Assembly: GCA_963971425.1 (NCBI GenBank)
Contig: OZ020518.1
Location: 7,481,989 to 7,545,988, forward strand
DNA from: Bryoerythrophyllum caledonicum
Lineage: Eukaryota > Streptophyta > Bryopsida > Pottiales > Pottiaceae
Length of the DNA stretch: 64,000 nucleotides
Direction: 5' to 3'
Shown in pieces: positions 53,068 to 64,000 of this stretch. The notes beneath the pieces were generated by a model that searched no databases, was not told where the DNA came from, and saw nothing but the letters and a program-made list of their open reading frames with translations. Position numbers and translations under genes: made by a program. Within the stretch, counting starts at the first letter, position 1, and each line of letters starts with the position of its first letter.

Positions 53068-54826
53068 ATGCAAACTCCCGCGCCGATCGGCTTGCTGGAG
53101 ACGGTGAAGCGGGAAGATCACCAGTGGGTGGAGCTTCAGGCGTACGACACGGTCGACCTCAGCACGCCCGCGCCGCAGGCCTCCTCTCACTCCTACGCGC
53201 AATCGTCGTCCCCGCCCGATGTCTCAGGACCGTCTCAGGAGCTTGAACTAGGTGATTTTGGCTCGCAATCTCAATCACTAGGGTTTCGCAACCTGCATTA
53301 GGGTTTCAAGCTCTGAATTGGGGTGTAGAGGTTTCACGCTCTGAATTAGGGTTTAACGCACTGCATCGATGGATGAATGCGTGCTTATTAGAGACGAGCT
53401 TTTTAATAAGAAAGTTGAATCCATGATCATCACAGTTTCGCAGAGATGAGCTTGCCAATGCGTTGAATCCGTGACCATGATTGTTTTCCCAGGTCCACAC
53501 AAATTACCGGCAGACGAACATCCGCTCCTAGTGCGAGGCGCCCTCTCCTCGTCCTCGTCGGGGGCCGAGGAGTATGGCGCGTCGCTGGCGACAGCGGACG
53601 TGGGGAGCGCAGTGTTCAACCTCGCCACCACCATCATTGGCGCGGGCATCATGGCGCTCCCGGCCGCCATGCGAGTCCTGGGCGTCCCGCTCGGCCTGCT
53701 CGCCATCGTCATCATGGGCGTCCTCTCGGAGATCTCCATCGAGATGCTGGTGCACTACCTGGCGCTCGCCAAGGTGTGGACGTTCGGAGACCTGGTTGGA
53801 GAAGCGCTGGGATGGGCGGCACGCACCGTCGCGCAGCTCTGTATTGTGATCAACAACGCAGGCGTGTTGATCGTGTACCTGATCATCATGGGCGACGTCC
53901 TCTCCGGGTCGGAGAATCACGTCGGCTTGTTCGGGAGTGCAGGATGGTGGAGCGATCGCAGGCTCGTGGTGCTCATCGTCATCGTGGTGATTCTCGCGCC
54001 GCTCTCCTCCCTCCGCAAGATCGACTCGCTCAAGTTCACATCTGCAGCCTCCGTCGCGCTCGCAGTGCTCTTCGTGGTGCTCGCCTCCGCCATCGCTCTC
54101 GTGAAGATGGCGACAGGGAAGCTGGAGGTCCCCCGGATGCTACCCTCGTTCGCCTCCAAGCGTGCGATTCTGGAGCTCCTCACCGTGATTCCGATCATGT
54201 CGAACGCGTTCGTGTGCCACTTCAACGTGCCGCCGATTTACCTGGAGCTTCAGGAGCGCTCTCCCGCCAAGATGTTCCGGGTGGGACGCATCACGGCCGT
54301 GCTGTGCGTGGTGGTGTACAGTGTGACGGCGCTGTCCGGGTACCTCCTCTTTGGCGAGCTCACCAACTCCGACGTGCTGGCCAACTTCGACACGGATCTG
54401 GGCATCCCGTTCAGCGGCGCGCTGAACAACACCATCCGCGTCGGGTACGTGCTCCACCTCATGCTCGTCTTCCCCGTCATCCACTTCTCCCTGCGCCAGA
54501 CCGTCGACGCCGTGCTGTTCCCTCGCGCGCCGCCGCTGCACGAGAGCAGGTACCGCTTCGGACTCGTCACGCTCGTGCTCCTCGCCCTCATCTTCATGGG
54601 ATCCACCTTGATTCCTAATATCTGGGTGGCGTTTGAGTTCACCGGCGCCACCACGGGGCTCTCTCTGGGGTTCATCTTCCCGGCGCTGGTTGTCATCCGC
54701 TCCAAGTTCAAGCGCGGGCAGCGCGTGCACGAGAGCTTGCCTCTGGCGTGGACCATGGTGGTCATGGGCGTTGTCATCAGCTTTGTAGGGATTGGCACCC
54801 AGGTGTACAACCTTGTCTCCCAATGA
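53068..54826 (+). CDS. AVT6-type amino acid transporter (SLC38-like)
   Basis: Exons 53068-53251 and 53493-54826 join in phase to 505 aa. The first 75 residues are hydrophilic (Ser/Pro/Gln-rich). TM1 begins with GSAVFNLATTIIGAGIMALP, the signature of the Aa_trans family, and 10-11 membrane segments follow, ending VVMGVVISFVGIGTQVYNLV. HFNVPPIYLELQERS in the TM5-6 loop is typical of the AVT6/SLC38 branch. These carriers move neutral or acidic amino acids across vacuolar or other endomembranes, driven by protons. The second exon is strikingly GC-rich, giving long antisense frames that are not genes. The intron contains three tagggttt words. Confidence 0.9.
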
Positions 54827-55445
54827 CATCATCCTTCCGTGCAGCACACAGTCCTCCTCTGTGTGGGGATGCGCAACCTGGTTGGTGAGGATATGGAGTA
54901 CAAAAGTTTGGGAGGTTCTGAACGTGAGTTTATCAGCTCGTGGTGTAGGTACCATCACCAGCACACAGAGCTCATGCGTGTGTTTGCATCTTGAGATGCG
55001 CACAACCTAAGAGGTTGGAGAGTCTGAAACTCTGCACATGAGCTGGAGGGAGATTGTCTTCTTCTGTTTCTTCCTTTTAGATTTGGAGAATTGATTGGTT
55101 GCCTGGATTGGCAGCGAAGTTAAGAAGGTAACTTGGTGCCATTGCAGCAGTGCACACAAGACTTTCAATTTGTTTACTAGAGCATTGATTGTAATGATAT
55201 CAATCAGTTGAGTTGAGCGATGGAGAAACCTAATTGTAATAATCTATTGTCTCAATCGGCAAAGGAGAAGAAAAAGGGCAGTAATGCACACAAGTCTTTT
55301 ACTATGGTTTTTCTATCAAGGCTATGGTGCGGTTATACTTAGTTACGCCAAATCCTCCTCCCCTAACCCCATCAAAGATCTCCACTGCATTTTAAACACT
55401 TCTCCAACCCTGCCATCTGTAAGTATTCCTCTTTCACCTCCTATT
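54827..55445. other. 3' UTR and spacer
   Basis: Probable 3' UTR of the transporter gene, then non-coding DNA up to the duplicated block. Nothing else seen. Confidence 0.5.
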
Positions 55446-56542
55446 GAGAGGAAAGGCAGTGAGTTGGATGACTCACATTGGTTCAAATTAGCAAGTGGTT
55501 GCCACATGAGAGGAAGTAGGGGGAGTGGCAAGAATGACATGGAGCAACTTTGTAGCTTTGGAATTTGTATTGGATGTTGCTTTGGAATCTACATGGCAAT
55601 GACTTGGCACAATCATTGCCGTTGAAAACTACCAGGCACTAGTGCCTCGGAGTCCACAGGCACTAGTGCCATGTTGGAGGAAAAGAATATTTTTTGTGCC
55701 ACTAGTGCCATGTTGGAGGAAGTTGTGAAACTTCCTCCCCCTCCCGTGTGGTAAGGCCCTTAGGGCCTTAGAGCACCTCCACCGCAGGTTCCCATCCCGG
55801 CAGACCTGTCAGGTTTGGTGGGTCTGGAGGAAGGTGCTCCCCCACCGCGCTGGTCGGGGCCGCCAAACCGGTCAGGCGGGATGGAGGGAGTTGGGAGCAA
55901 GCCTGGAAAAGGAGAGAATATGGCGGGGGACTGAAAATTTCACCGGGGCTAGGCCACCAATTTGGTTCTAGCACGTGGTGGAGCAACAATGGTTGTGGGA
56001 GTGGCTACCACTGACAGTCCATTCACTGATGCGTTTTTGCATGGACCCACAGCAGGGCTTTTATTATGAGAGCCAGGTTTCCAGGCCGGATAACCTTGCT
56101 CTTGGCTGGCGCTGCGCTAGGCGCCCTGCAGCCCAACCACGGGACAGGGTTCAGGGCCAAAATCCAGGGCAGTCTCCACCGGGCTGGCGCGTCCCTGGTG
56201 GAGGTGCTCTAAGGGCCAAACCACACGAGAGGAAAGGCAGTGAGTTGGATGACTCACATTGGTTCAAATTAGCAAGTGGTTGCCACATGAGAGGAAGTAG
56301 GGGGAGTGGCAAGAATGACATGGAGCAACTTTGTAGCTTTGGAATTTGCATTGGATGTTGCTTTGGAATCTACATGGCTATGACTTGGCACAATAATTGC
56401 CGTTGAAAACTACCAGGCACTAGTGCCTAGAAGTCCACAGGCACTAGTGCCATGTTGGAGGAAAAGAATGTTTTTTGTGCCACTAGTACCATGTTGGAGG
56501 AAGTTGTGAAACTTCCTCCCCTCCTGTGTGGTAAGGCCCTTA
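55446..56542. repeat. 317-bp direct repeat pair flanking a small transposon
   Basis: 55446-55762 and 56227-56542 are near-identical (gagaggaaaggcagtgagtt at the start, gtggtaaggccctta at the end). Each holds two perfect ggcactagtgcc palindromes (55633, 55661; 56414, 56442) and a 60-codon frame. The copies do not start TG or end CA, so they are not LTRs. They look like a recent segmental duplication with a transposon at the junction. Confidence 0.85.
55768..56212. mobile_element. Small inverted-repeat transposon, 445 bp
   Basis: Terminal inverted repeats ttagagcacctccacc and ggtggaggtgctctaa, with gggcc directly repeated at both borders (55763-55767 and 56213-56217). The interior is GC-rich and non-coding. 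The gagcacctcca end resembles gagcatctcca ends of many plant MITEs, but the flanking duplication does not fit PIF/Harbinger (TTA on both sides), so the superfamily stays open. Confidence 0.8.
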
Positions 56543-56858
56543 CTTGCCCAAAACAACCAGCCATGTCCCTCGCTGAGTCAGCAATGCTGACTCAGCACGA
56601 GGAGCCCGACGCGAGAGAAGCCAAGTGTAAGCGCGACGAGCTCCCTCACTCACTCTCCCACGATCAATCAAATGAACAACATTAGGGCTTGCGAGAGTTA
56701 GAATTATCAGTCGGAGTCGCCATTCGGGCTTTTGATTAGAGACCAAAATCCGCAGCAAGGTGCGCTTCTCACACTTCTTCGATGCATCGAAACGGCGATG
56801 TTTTGAGAGATGAACTTTGCTCATATGTTGTTTTAGCAGGGTTTGGGGAGGAGCGACG

Positions 56859-57182
56859 ATGGCAACCGAGACGGTCACAGTGTTCCCGCCGCCTGTGGCG
56901 ACTCTCACGCCCGCCAACCCGCTGCCGCAGACGGCGTCCACTCCGCTGCTGGGAAACGTCCCGCCGCAAGCCGTGGAGAGCTTGAAGGCGGCCGCGCAGC
57001 AAGCCGCGAGTGTACTCCCTCTGCAACCGACACAGGCATGCCTCCTCTGCAAACCCGAAACCCTTTCTCCGGTGGCCTTTGTGGCTTCTGATGAGTGGAG
57101 TTGTTTTCAGGAGCTTCTGGAGCAGCAGGACTCGATCCGGACGACTCCTCTCGATCAAGGAGCTGCGCCTATGGTGGACTAA
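56859..57182 (+). CDS. Small unknown protein
   Basis: An unspliced frame of 107 codons from ATG 56859 (MATETVTVFPPPVATLTPAN) to TAA 57180-57182. The first half is Pro/Thr/Ala-rich with an amphipathic stretch (QAVESLKAAAQQAASVL). The second half may contain a short intron: ctccg|gtggcc to gttttcag before ELLEQQDSIRTTPLDQG. GC content and codon choice resemble the neighbouring genes. I do not recognise the family. An upstream AUG at 56817 is in frame. Confidence 0.45.
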   Translation: MATETVTVFPPPVATLTPANPLPQTASTPLLGNVPPQAVESLKAAAQQAASVLPLQPTQACLLCKPETLSPVAFVASDEWSCFQELLEQQDSIRTTPLDQGAAPMVD

Positions 57183-59522
57183 ATTGGCACTTTCTAGGTT
57201 TGCAGTACCGCCTTCTTCTTTGTAAAGCTCTGCTAAGCTGTATAGTGTAAATGGTCTGAGACTCTTTGGCGATGTGTGTTCGTTGTTGCGGTGTGGAATT
57301 GGATGCGTTCTCTAGTTTGTAGGGTAGGAATCCAATTAATTGCTCCCTTGTTTGCAAGAGAAATGACTGTACGTCGTTAATGTGCAAGAAGCCTCTGGTT
57401 ATGAGAAACAACTTGGAGCAGCGAGACATGTTATTTCCAAAACTAGGTGCTCTAGTATTTCCTTTTCTGGCTGCAAACTCAAAAGGGAATAGACTGTAGT
57501 GGACGAAATGAAAACCCCGAAGTTGATGCTAGCACCTAATTTTTTATATTAAAAATGCTCTAAGCAAGAACAAAATAATCAACTAGGATAAAATAAGAGT
57601 TTCTCCTACTTAGACCATTAAAACCTAAATAGATACATCACTCGGCCTTCCTTCCTTGTACTATTCAGACCCATTCATCATTGTAATTGTGAGCAGGAAA
57701 TAACCTTGTTATTCTTTAGCAATGGTTGCCTGATACTATTACGGTTTAGTTACAGACGCCACCACCGCATTTGAGGGCTTGAGAACACGTCGTCCATCGT
57801 GGGCCGTCCGATGGTCACTTTATCTAACGCCAGATGGCGCGCTCACTCACACTGGAAGTTCCCATGTGTTCACCGGAGCTTTTGTTACATTCTTACGCCG
57901 TTCCCAAAGTTCCCCCTGATTTGCTAGAGCCCAGAATCCTTTCTGCGAAGAATATTCGTGACGTGGCAGGCTCTATATTCAGCAGATTCTATCCTTCAAT
58001 TCAATTAACTCAGTCCGAATCATCCATTCTAGCAGATTTTGGATGAATGATATCCTTGCTGAGGCGTTTTTAATCCTTTAGTGCTGGGGTGGTCGTTTTT
58101 GGGTCGATTCTGTTGCTTTCCGGGGTATAGCTCCTTCGGTGTGAGTTAGATGCACTTTTTAGGGGGAATGTGAGTGATAATAGTTTTTTCACTTTCAATC
58201 GAACAATTTTCGAACGCATTGATGCAAGCAATGGAGAGCTACATTGATGTATGTGAAGTACGGTGGGGTCAACGTGAAATGTACCCTTTCTGGAGATATT
58301 GTTGTGCATTATCTACTAGCTCTTATGCATGTTCTAGTACCCTTGTGGATTCTCTCGTGCCTTTAGAAGACCTCCGGCGCTAAAAGGTTATGGACGAGGT
58401 GGTGACCAGACATGGGAGAATCCACGAGTGCAAACATTTCATTGTGGTTGATCACTACAAACATCACTTTAGTTTGCCTATCAAGCTCTGGTGCACATTC
58501 TCACCACATTCATTAGAAGCGCACAAATCCAAGGAACTTAACTTAGGCGCGAATCATACAAGAATGAAGTATCAGTCTCCCAATTTTGCAAATTACTCCA
58601 AAAGTGACCTCTTATAGGCCTCATGTCCTTAAATCTTCAAATGTCTAATTTTGGGCTGTTTGATAGGATATTTTTGTTTGTGAATCTTTAAATTCCGTTG
58701 TAAGAAGCAAATTGCTCAAAAATCCTGGAAGACAACCAAAAGTGGGATGCTTGGAAGGAGAATTTGCAGATGCATGGGTGCGCACGGAAGTTTTAAATGA
58801 AAGGTGGATTTTTCAAACATTTTTTAAATTTTTTACTTACCAGATTTTTATTGCCAAAAGAAGTCATTGCTGGAATATGTCCCTAATTTCCCATATTCTC
58901 AGTAGCAGTTCTTGCTAAATTGGATTCAACAAATTGAAATAAAGTGGAGCATGTGAAGTATTCTCCAAGTTTTCATGAAATACGTCAAAGATTGAGAGAA
59001 ATTTCCAAAGTACTCAAGAATAATTAACAATATGATTTTACATCATTTAAACCTCTTTATGAACACCATATAATTAAATTTCGATAACTGGGATTTACAT
59101 CGTCAAAGAAAGAACTCCCTTTCAATAAAATTTCATTCAAGTGGATGTAAGTACCTCATACTTGGATGATAAACGATCGTCATTCTAAAAGAAACCCGCC
59201 GCAAAATGCCACATGTGAATGTACGCGATGTGAAGATGACGAAACCCCATTAGGTCGATGCAAGAGGGCTGTACCCAGAGGAGACATCCCTAAAATCTAC
59301 AAACCAAAGGCTTATCTGGAACGGAGGGCTTGTCTGTGAGGCTTGGCAGAGGATTGCACAAAACACACTCTCGCACTCTCACAAGCTCATTATCGCCATA
59401 GCCAGAATAGAGTAGAGTCCTCCTGTCTCCCGGTGAGGTAGCTCCATCAGGTAGTTCGCGCCTCTATTTTGCGCAATTTTTCTTCCGAATGGTGGCCATA
59501 CTTTTATAGCAGAGCAGTAGCG
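57183..59522. other. No confident gene
   Basis: Intergenic DNA, AT-rich in the middle. The frames at 57834-58046, 58174-58383 and 58390-58617 are short, lack family resemblance and look random. The last 200 bp, with ctcgcactctcacaagctc, probably hold the sigma-factor promoter and leader. Confidence 0.5.
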
Positions 59523-62500
59523 ATGGCGGCACTCTCCGTCGCGCTTCTGCCCGACGTGACGACCTCCTCGGCTTCTTGGTCCTCTTCCTCGGGGTTTCTG
59601 AGAGGTCAGGATAGGACCGTTGCCAGTTGCAGCCGAGGAAATGCTGGAGTGGAGTGTTGCGCTGTTCGGCCTTCGTCGAGAGCGAGCGCGAGTCGGCGGA
59701 GAATGGCGTCTGTGCGGTGAGCGAATTGGTTCTTTTTGTATGGAATGTAGAGATTCTGCTTTTCTTTCGTTGCGGAGGCTGTACGGAGGGTTATTGTAGG
59801 GTTTAGGATTTTTTAGTTGAATTTTTGGCGGTGATGAACCGCTTTTTGGATTTTGTAGCGTAGTTCTCGTAATGTGATTCTTTTTTGGTTCGATAATATG
59901 TTTTTTCAGGTAATTTTTTCTTTTTGGATTTTTTGGCTCTTTTGGGAGGTTTATGGAGTGGAATTGGATTGGTTGCGCAGGGTTAAGCTGTCGAGCGCGA
60001 CGGCGTTGGTGCCTTTGCCGGTGTGTTGTGGAAGGAGGGATGTGAAGGTAGGCGCTCTGAGAATGGAGGACGCGCTGGTGACGGAGAGCTGGTTTGATAG
60101 TGAGCAGACTGTGGAGGCGCTAGCAGCGGCGGAGGAGGCGATGGCGTTGGCGTTGGCGGCTGCGAAGGCGGCCAGGGATGCTGTGGCGTATGCGGATGCG
60201 ATGGTCGTTGAGAATGAGGAGTTTCCGTCTGAGTTTGATTTGCTGAGGTTGGAGAGGGCGAGGTTGAGTGACATGGAGGATTCTTCGAGGATTGAGTTCA
60301 ATTCGGAGGCCGCAATGTTGGAGGTTGAGCAGAGCTATGTGCAGAAGTTGGAATCGCTCTTGGCTGGAGTGTCTAGTCTCGTTCAAGAGGCTGAAGATAC
60401 CGCGTCAGTTGTGCAAGAAACAGGTACATTTTGCTATGGAGGACGTTGCTTTCATGTCTTGCGAGATGCGGCGAAGGGTTGATTTGCACCTTATCTCGAT
60501 CTCCTATGGGAATGACGCCTATTTTGAAACAGTGAATGCGACACGTCAACCATCTTAAAACCCTCTCTAGCATAGGTTTTTCGCTTCTGAGCCACTTTCA
60601 GATGTCACTCCAATGTGGATAGGATATAGTGGAATGGAAAGGACTGGACGTGCTCCTGCAGGGGTTGCGTAAGTGGCACTTTCTGAAATATGTTTTAAAC
60701 TTGCAGATTCTAATGACGCGGAGACTGTAGAGGGAGCGCCACGAATTAGAAGTGTCGGTGTTGCGGTCAAATCAAAGAAGAGACTTGACAGGATTAAAAA
60801 GCGGGAGCGGGCGCTGGAGAGGGCGGAGAAGGTTGCATCCGATCTCGCAGCTGCGCCTGTTGCGCCGAAGCCTAAGAAACCTCAGATTTCACCCGATCCT
60901 TCAGACCCTATTCGTGCATATTTACGAGACATTGGAAGGACCAAGTTGCTTACATCGAAAGAAGAAGTTGCGCTGTCACTAAAGATCCAGGTGAGACGCC
61001 AATTCGATGCGTTTCATGAGGTGTTTTCCATACGGTATTTCCAATTTGCACGTAAAGATGGATCCTTGATGCATCATTTTCTGTACTGACGTATTATTGA
61101 ACTACTTAGGATCTACTGAAACTGGAGAAGGTGAGAGACAATCTTCAGCGAGAGGCGGACAGAGAGCCTACCATTGGAGAGTGGAGTCGAGCGGTAGGAA
61201 TGGAGCAGAATGCTTTTGAATTACGGCTGAAAGAGGGTCGATATTCCAAGGATAAGATGGTGAACTCCAACCTTAGGTTGGTTGTTTCTATTGCGAAGAA
61301 TTACCAAGGCCGAGGAATGATTCTTCAAGATTTGATTCAGGTTCGTTTATCAATTGTGGGAACATCTTGTTTCGTATTGCAGACATCTTGTCTTGAGATA
61401 TGTGAATTTTGTTTTTTCTTCGAATGATACGTGAAATACTGGAGTTTTGAGAGGATGGCGTCTTCCCTGATACTGAATTTGTGTATCTCTTCTCAACTTT
61501 ATTGGAACAGGAAGGAAGCTTGGGACTGATAAGAGGAGCAGAAAAGTTCGATCCTAGTAAAGGGTTTAAGTTCAGTACTTATGCACATTGGTGGATTAGG
61601 CAAGCTATAACACGAGCAATTGCGGATCAATCTAGAACCATTCGTTTACCAGTAAGTGCTTCTTTGATTCGTCTTTCCTCTCTAATTTCCTCAAGATTAC
61701 TTTGACACTGCTTTGACATTTGAGTTCATTCTGAATCATCATTGAAAGCTCTCTCAGTGATGGCTGCTCTTGCCCACAATCAACGCTTATTCAAGTTAGG
61801 GTTTAAGCTGCTGACCCTAGAATCCTGCAAGAAAGTGATTAGTCGAATGAGGATTCTTATTCTGGCTTGCTCTGGTGAACAGTTTGTTACGAAGAACCCT
61901 TTACTGATGACCTGCCGCTTTTTATCAGATTCATTTATACGAAGTCATTTCACGAATCAACAAAGCTAAGAAGATGCTGGTTCAGGAGCACGGGCGACAG
62001 CCACGTGATGATGAAGTCGCCGAATTAGTTGGTATGACTGTTGAGAAGTTGCAAACCGTAATGAAGGCAGCTAGAGCTCCAGGTTCCATGGAGCGCCCCA
62101 TCGGCAAAGAGAAGGATACTACGGTTGGGGTAAGTTTTAAAGCTAAATCAGCAGTCAGCGTTTCGAACTGTCACCTTAATAGTTACGGAAGTTCAAATGT
62201 CTGATGCCTGTACGCCGCTGCTACAGGAACTAGTCGCTGATAAAGACGTCGAGTCGCCTGAGGACGCTATCGTCAGGCAGTTGCTGAAACAAGAACTCGA
62301 CGGAGTTCTAAGCACTCTTAACCCTAGGGAGAGGGATGTGCTACGATTGCGCTTCGGACTGGACGATGGACGAGCAAAGACGTTAGAAGAAATAGGTCAC
62401 ATTTTTAAGGTTACTCGAGAAAGGATTAGGCAGATCGAGGCTAAGGCAATGCGGAAGTTGAGGCAACCGAGCCGGAACAACGTTTTACGAGAGTACTTAG

Positions 62501-62523
62501 ATGTGAATACAGATGTGATTTAA
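59523..62523 (+). CDS. SIG: Plastid RNA polymerase sigma-70 factor (SIG family)
   Basis: Exons 59523-59716, 59981-60423, 60707-60990, 61110-61340, 61511-61651, 61929-62129 and 62227-62523, all in phase, 596 aa. The Ser/Arg-rich N-terminus fits a chloroplast transit peptide. An Ala-rich helical stretch follows (about 105-135). Region 1.2 is [16 protein letters not shown] (about 278-293); region 2 runs from [18 protein letters not shown] through [15 protein letters not shown] (about 357-425); region 3 has [20 protein letters not shown]; region 4 has [15 protein letters not shown] and the helix-turn-helix [20 protein letters not shown] near the end. Nuclear-encoded SIG proteins guide the plastid-encoded polymerase to promoters. 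Which SIG subtype cannot be settled by eye. Confidence 0.93.
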
Positions 62524-62858
62524 CTTGTACTTACGTCGAAAATACACACAAAAAGGAGAATTCTTCTTCGTAGAATCGTCGCTGGTTTGTTGTATTTACG
62601 GGACTGTTCAATTTCTTCATACAGGCGAAACATTCTACAGACAGCTTTCGTCAATGTCAGCATGATATTTCTCCGTCCACTCTTCCATAACATTACCCGT
62701 TTATTGATATGTATTTGTAAATGAATATGTCAGAGTTGCTGAAAAACTAACTCAGCACATTCTGAACTAAACTGAGTTAACAATCAATGCACATTCTGAG
62801 AGCTTACTAATTCTTTCACCGAACTAATGTTCAGTTGGCTTCCTTTGATGCAGGAGGA
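62524..62858. other. Convergent 3' flanks
   Basis: 3' ends of the sigma-factor (plus) and GDSL (minus) genes meet here. A pair of cacattctgaac/cacattctgaga words occurs at 62756-62797. No gene. Confidence 0.5.
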
Positions 62859-63963
62859 TCAGCCTTGTAACTTGAGAGCTGCCAATTGCTGCACGTTCAT
62901 GGGATAGATATCAGCAACATTTCCGGAGAAGAAACGCTGGCTGATGATGACATTTGCAGCGTCGGTGGGATGGTAAGCATCCCAAAACAAATTGAACTTC
63001 CTGTTCTTGCAGAATGGCACTCCGGGGAGGCACGGCGTTGACCCATGGTAAAGCCCAACTGGAACCCCACAGCACGCCTGATCCTTTGTTGAAAAACCTG
63101 GAGAAGGTGGTTCTTAGTCCCTAAACGCAAGTCAAACTAGTACTAGTTCTCTAATTTGATCAAGACAGAGTTAATAGTTGTGAGTAGTTTACCGTAAGCT
63201 GCAGGGTTGCTGATGATCTGGCTGACGACGTTGTAAGAATTCGCCAGGACGAACTTCGTTTCGGGATATTTCCCATTCAGCTCATCAACGAGCGACCTGA
63301 GGGCGGCGTTGAAGTTGGACACGAGAGTGTTGTCTGCTTGTACACACTGCCCTTTCACCGTAGACTGCAGCGTCATGCGGTACGGTATGCATCCCAGAGG
63401 CCCCACGTTGGAGATGACGAATTTCCGTGCGCCCATGTTCACAAGAGCCTGTACATGGAGGAGCGAGCACTCAGATGTTGATCACTTGACCTTGTTAAGA
63501 AGTTCAGAGTAGTACTGCTACTAACCAGGAGCTGCTGGCGGTATGTGTTGATGAGGAGCTTCTGGAACTTCTGAGGAGGGAAGAGGCGTGGAGTCGGCGA
63601 CCCGACCACCCAGTAGTTGTTGAGGTAATCGTTGGACCCCATGGTGACAGAGTAGATAGCGTTTCGGATCAGTGTGGCGCCTCCTGTTGGGCCCAGAAGC
63701 TCCGTAATCTGCCTGGTGCTGTTCCTGAACATGCTTATTTGTCGCCACAGTGGGATCCGGTTCACCTGCAACTATGGGTTAGTTTAGATCAAATCCAAAC
63801 CTACAATGCATTTGCGTCGGGAATAGGCAGCTTACGAAGTTGTACCCGGTGAAGTCAAGGATCCCTGCTCCTCCTGAGGCGTAGTTCACCCCTTTGAGGA
63901 TCCCCTTGCCCTTTGCTGCAGGGTTCAGAAACGCAGGTCCGAAGGGAAGTCCCAGCAGCTGCC
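62859..63963 (-). CDS. GDSL esterase/lipase, C-terminal four exons (5' part outside window)
   Basis: Minus-strand exons 63963-63836, 63765-63526, 63448-63193 and 63097-62859 keep phase and give about 287 aa. Visible family blocks are block II (VNYASGGAGIL), block III (MGSNDYLNNY, with the oxyanion Asn) and block V (DAYHPTDAAN, with catalytic Asp and His). Block I with the active Ser lies beyond 64,000. These secreted SGNH hydrolases act on lipids or cell-wall esters. Cys pairs (PLGCIPYR, QACCGV, PCLPGVPFC) are as expected. The intron at the right edge begins at 63964. Confidence 0.93.
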
Positions 63964-64000
63964 CTGCAACAATCCAAGTTCGAAAACTCAACGTTTACTC

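Noticed and set aside
53776-55003. Long antisense or out-of-frame ORFs over the transporter gene (280 and 287 codons)
   Set aside because: Shadows caused by the high GC of the AVT6-like coding exon.
55446-56542. Direct repeats as LTRs of a miniature retrotransposon
   Set aside because: Ends are not TG...CA, there is no primer-binding site, and the interior is a separate inverted-repeat element with its own flanking duplication.

Overview
The window is nuclear DNA of a land plant. It has GT-AG introns, telo-box promoters, a plastid sigma factor, a GDSL lipase, an ATL-type RING-H2 protein, an LRR receptor-like pseudokinase and an AVT6-type amino acid transporter. It also carries a spliced ORAI-type calcium-channel gene, a family reported lost from flowering plants, so a seed-free plant (bryophyte, lycophyte, fern) or possibly a gymnosperm is the best guess. 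The species cannot be fixed from the sequence alone.

Layout. 1-8.4 kb: wreckage of LTR-retrotransposon-like elements, with two related ORF copies in opposite orientation, several minisatellites and an LTR end next to a primer-binding-like site. 9.9-14.8 kb: a divergent gene pair sharing a short telo-box promoter, one an LRR-like protein on the minus strand, the other a seven-exon plastid membrane protein resembling DAC on the plus strand. 14.8-22.8 kb: AT-rich DNA with diverged repeats. 22.8-35.9 kb: one 13.15-kb LINE on the minus strand, flanked by a perfect 13-bp target-site duplication. 35.9-43 kb: AT-rich DNA with a small inverted-repeat transposon, a fold-back repeat array and diverged duplications. 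44.4-64 kb: a gene-rich block holding RING-H2, LRR pseudokinase, ORAI, AVT6, a small unknown gene, plastid sigma factor and GDSL lipase (cut by the window edge), plus a small inverted-repeat element between duplicated flanks.

The LINE is the standout. ORF1 has an RRM-like domain and a coiled coil. ORF2 is an uninterrupted giant frame with an AP-type endonuclease, reverse transcriptase, an unassigned block, RNase H, a CCHC finger and a C-terminal PD-(D/E)xK nuclease of the R2 type. Carrying both nuclease types is the hallmark of the Dualen/RandI clade, described from the alga Chlamydomonas. Each ORF also has an NPGP motif of the 2A 'stop-carry on' type near its start. In ORF2 it sits just after a pure CAA tract of about 93 codons, so ribosome skipping would cut a polyglutamine leader away from the enzyme. 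The frames are open, the duplication is perfect, and related neighbouring copies of the target repeat show the empty site, so the insertion looks young.

Exon models for the spliced genes were built by hand from splice sites, phase and family resemblance. All were checked for phase, and each summed to a whole number of codons. They have not been tested against transcripts.
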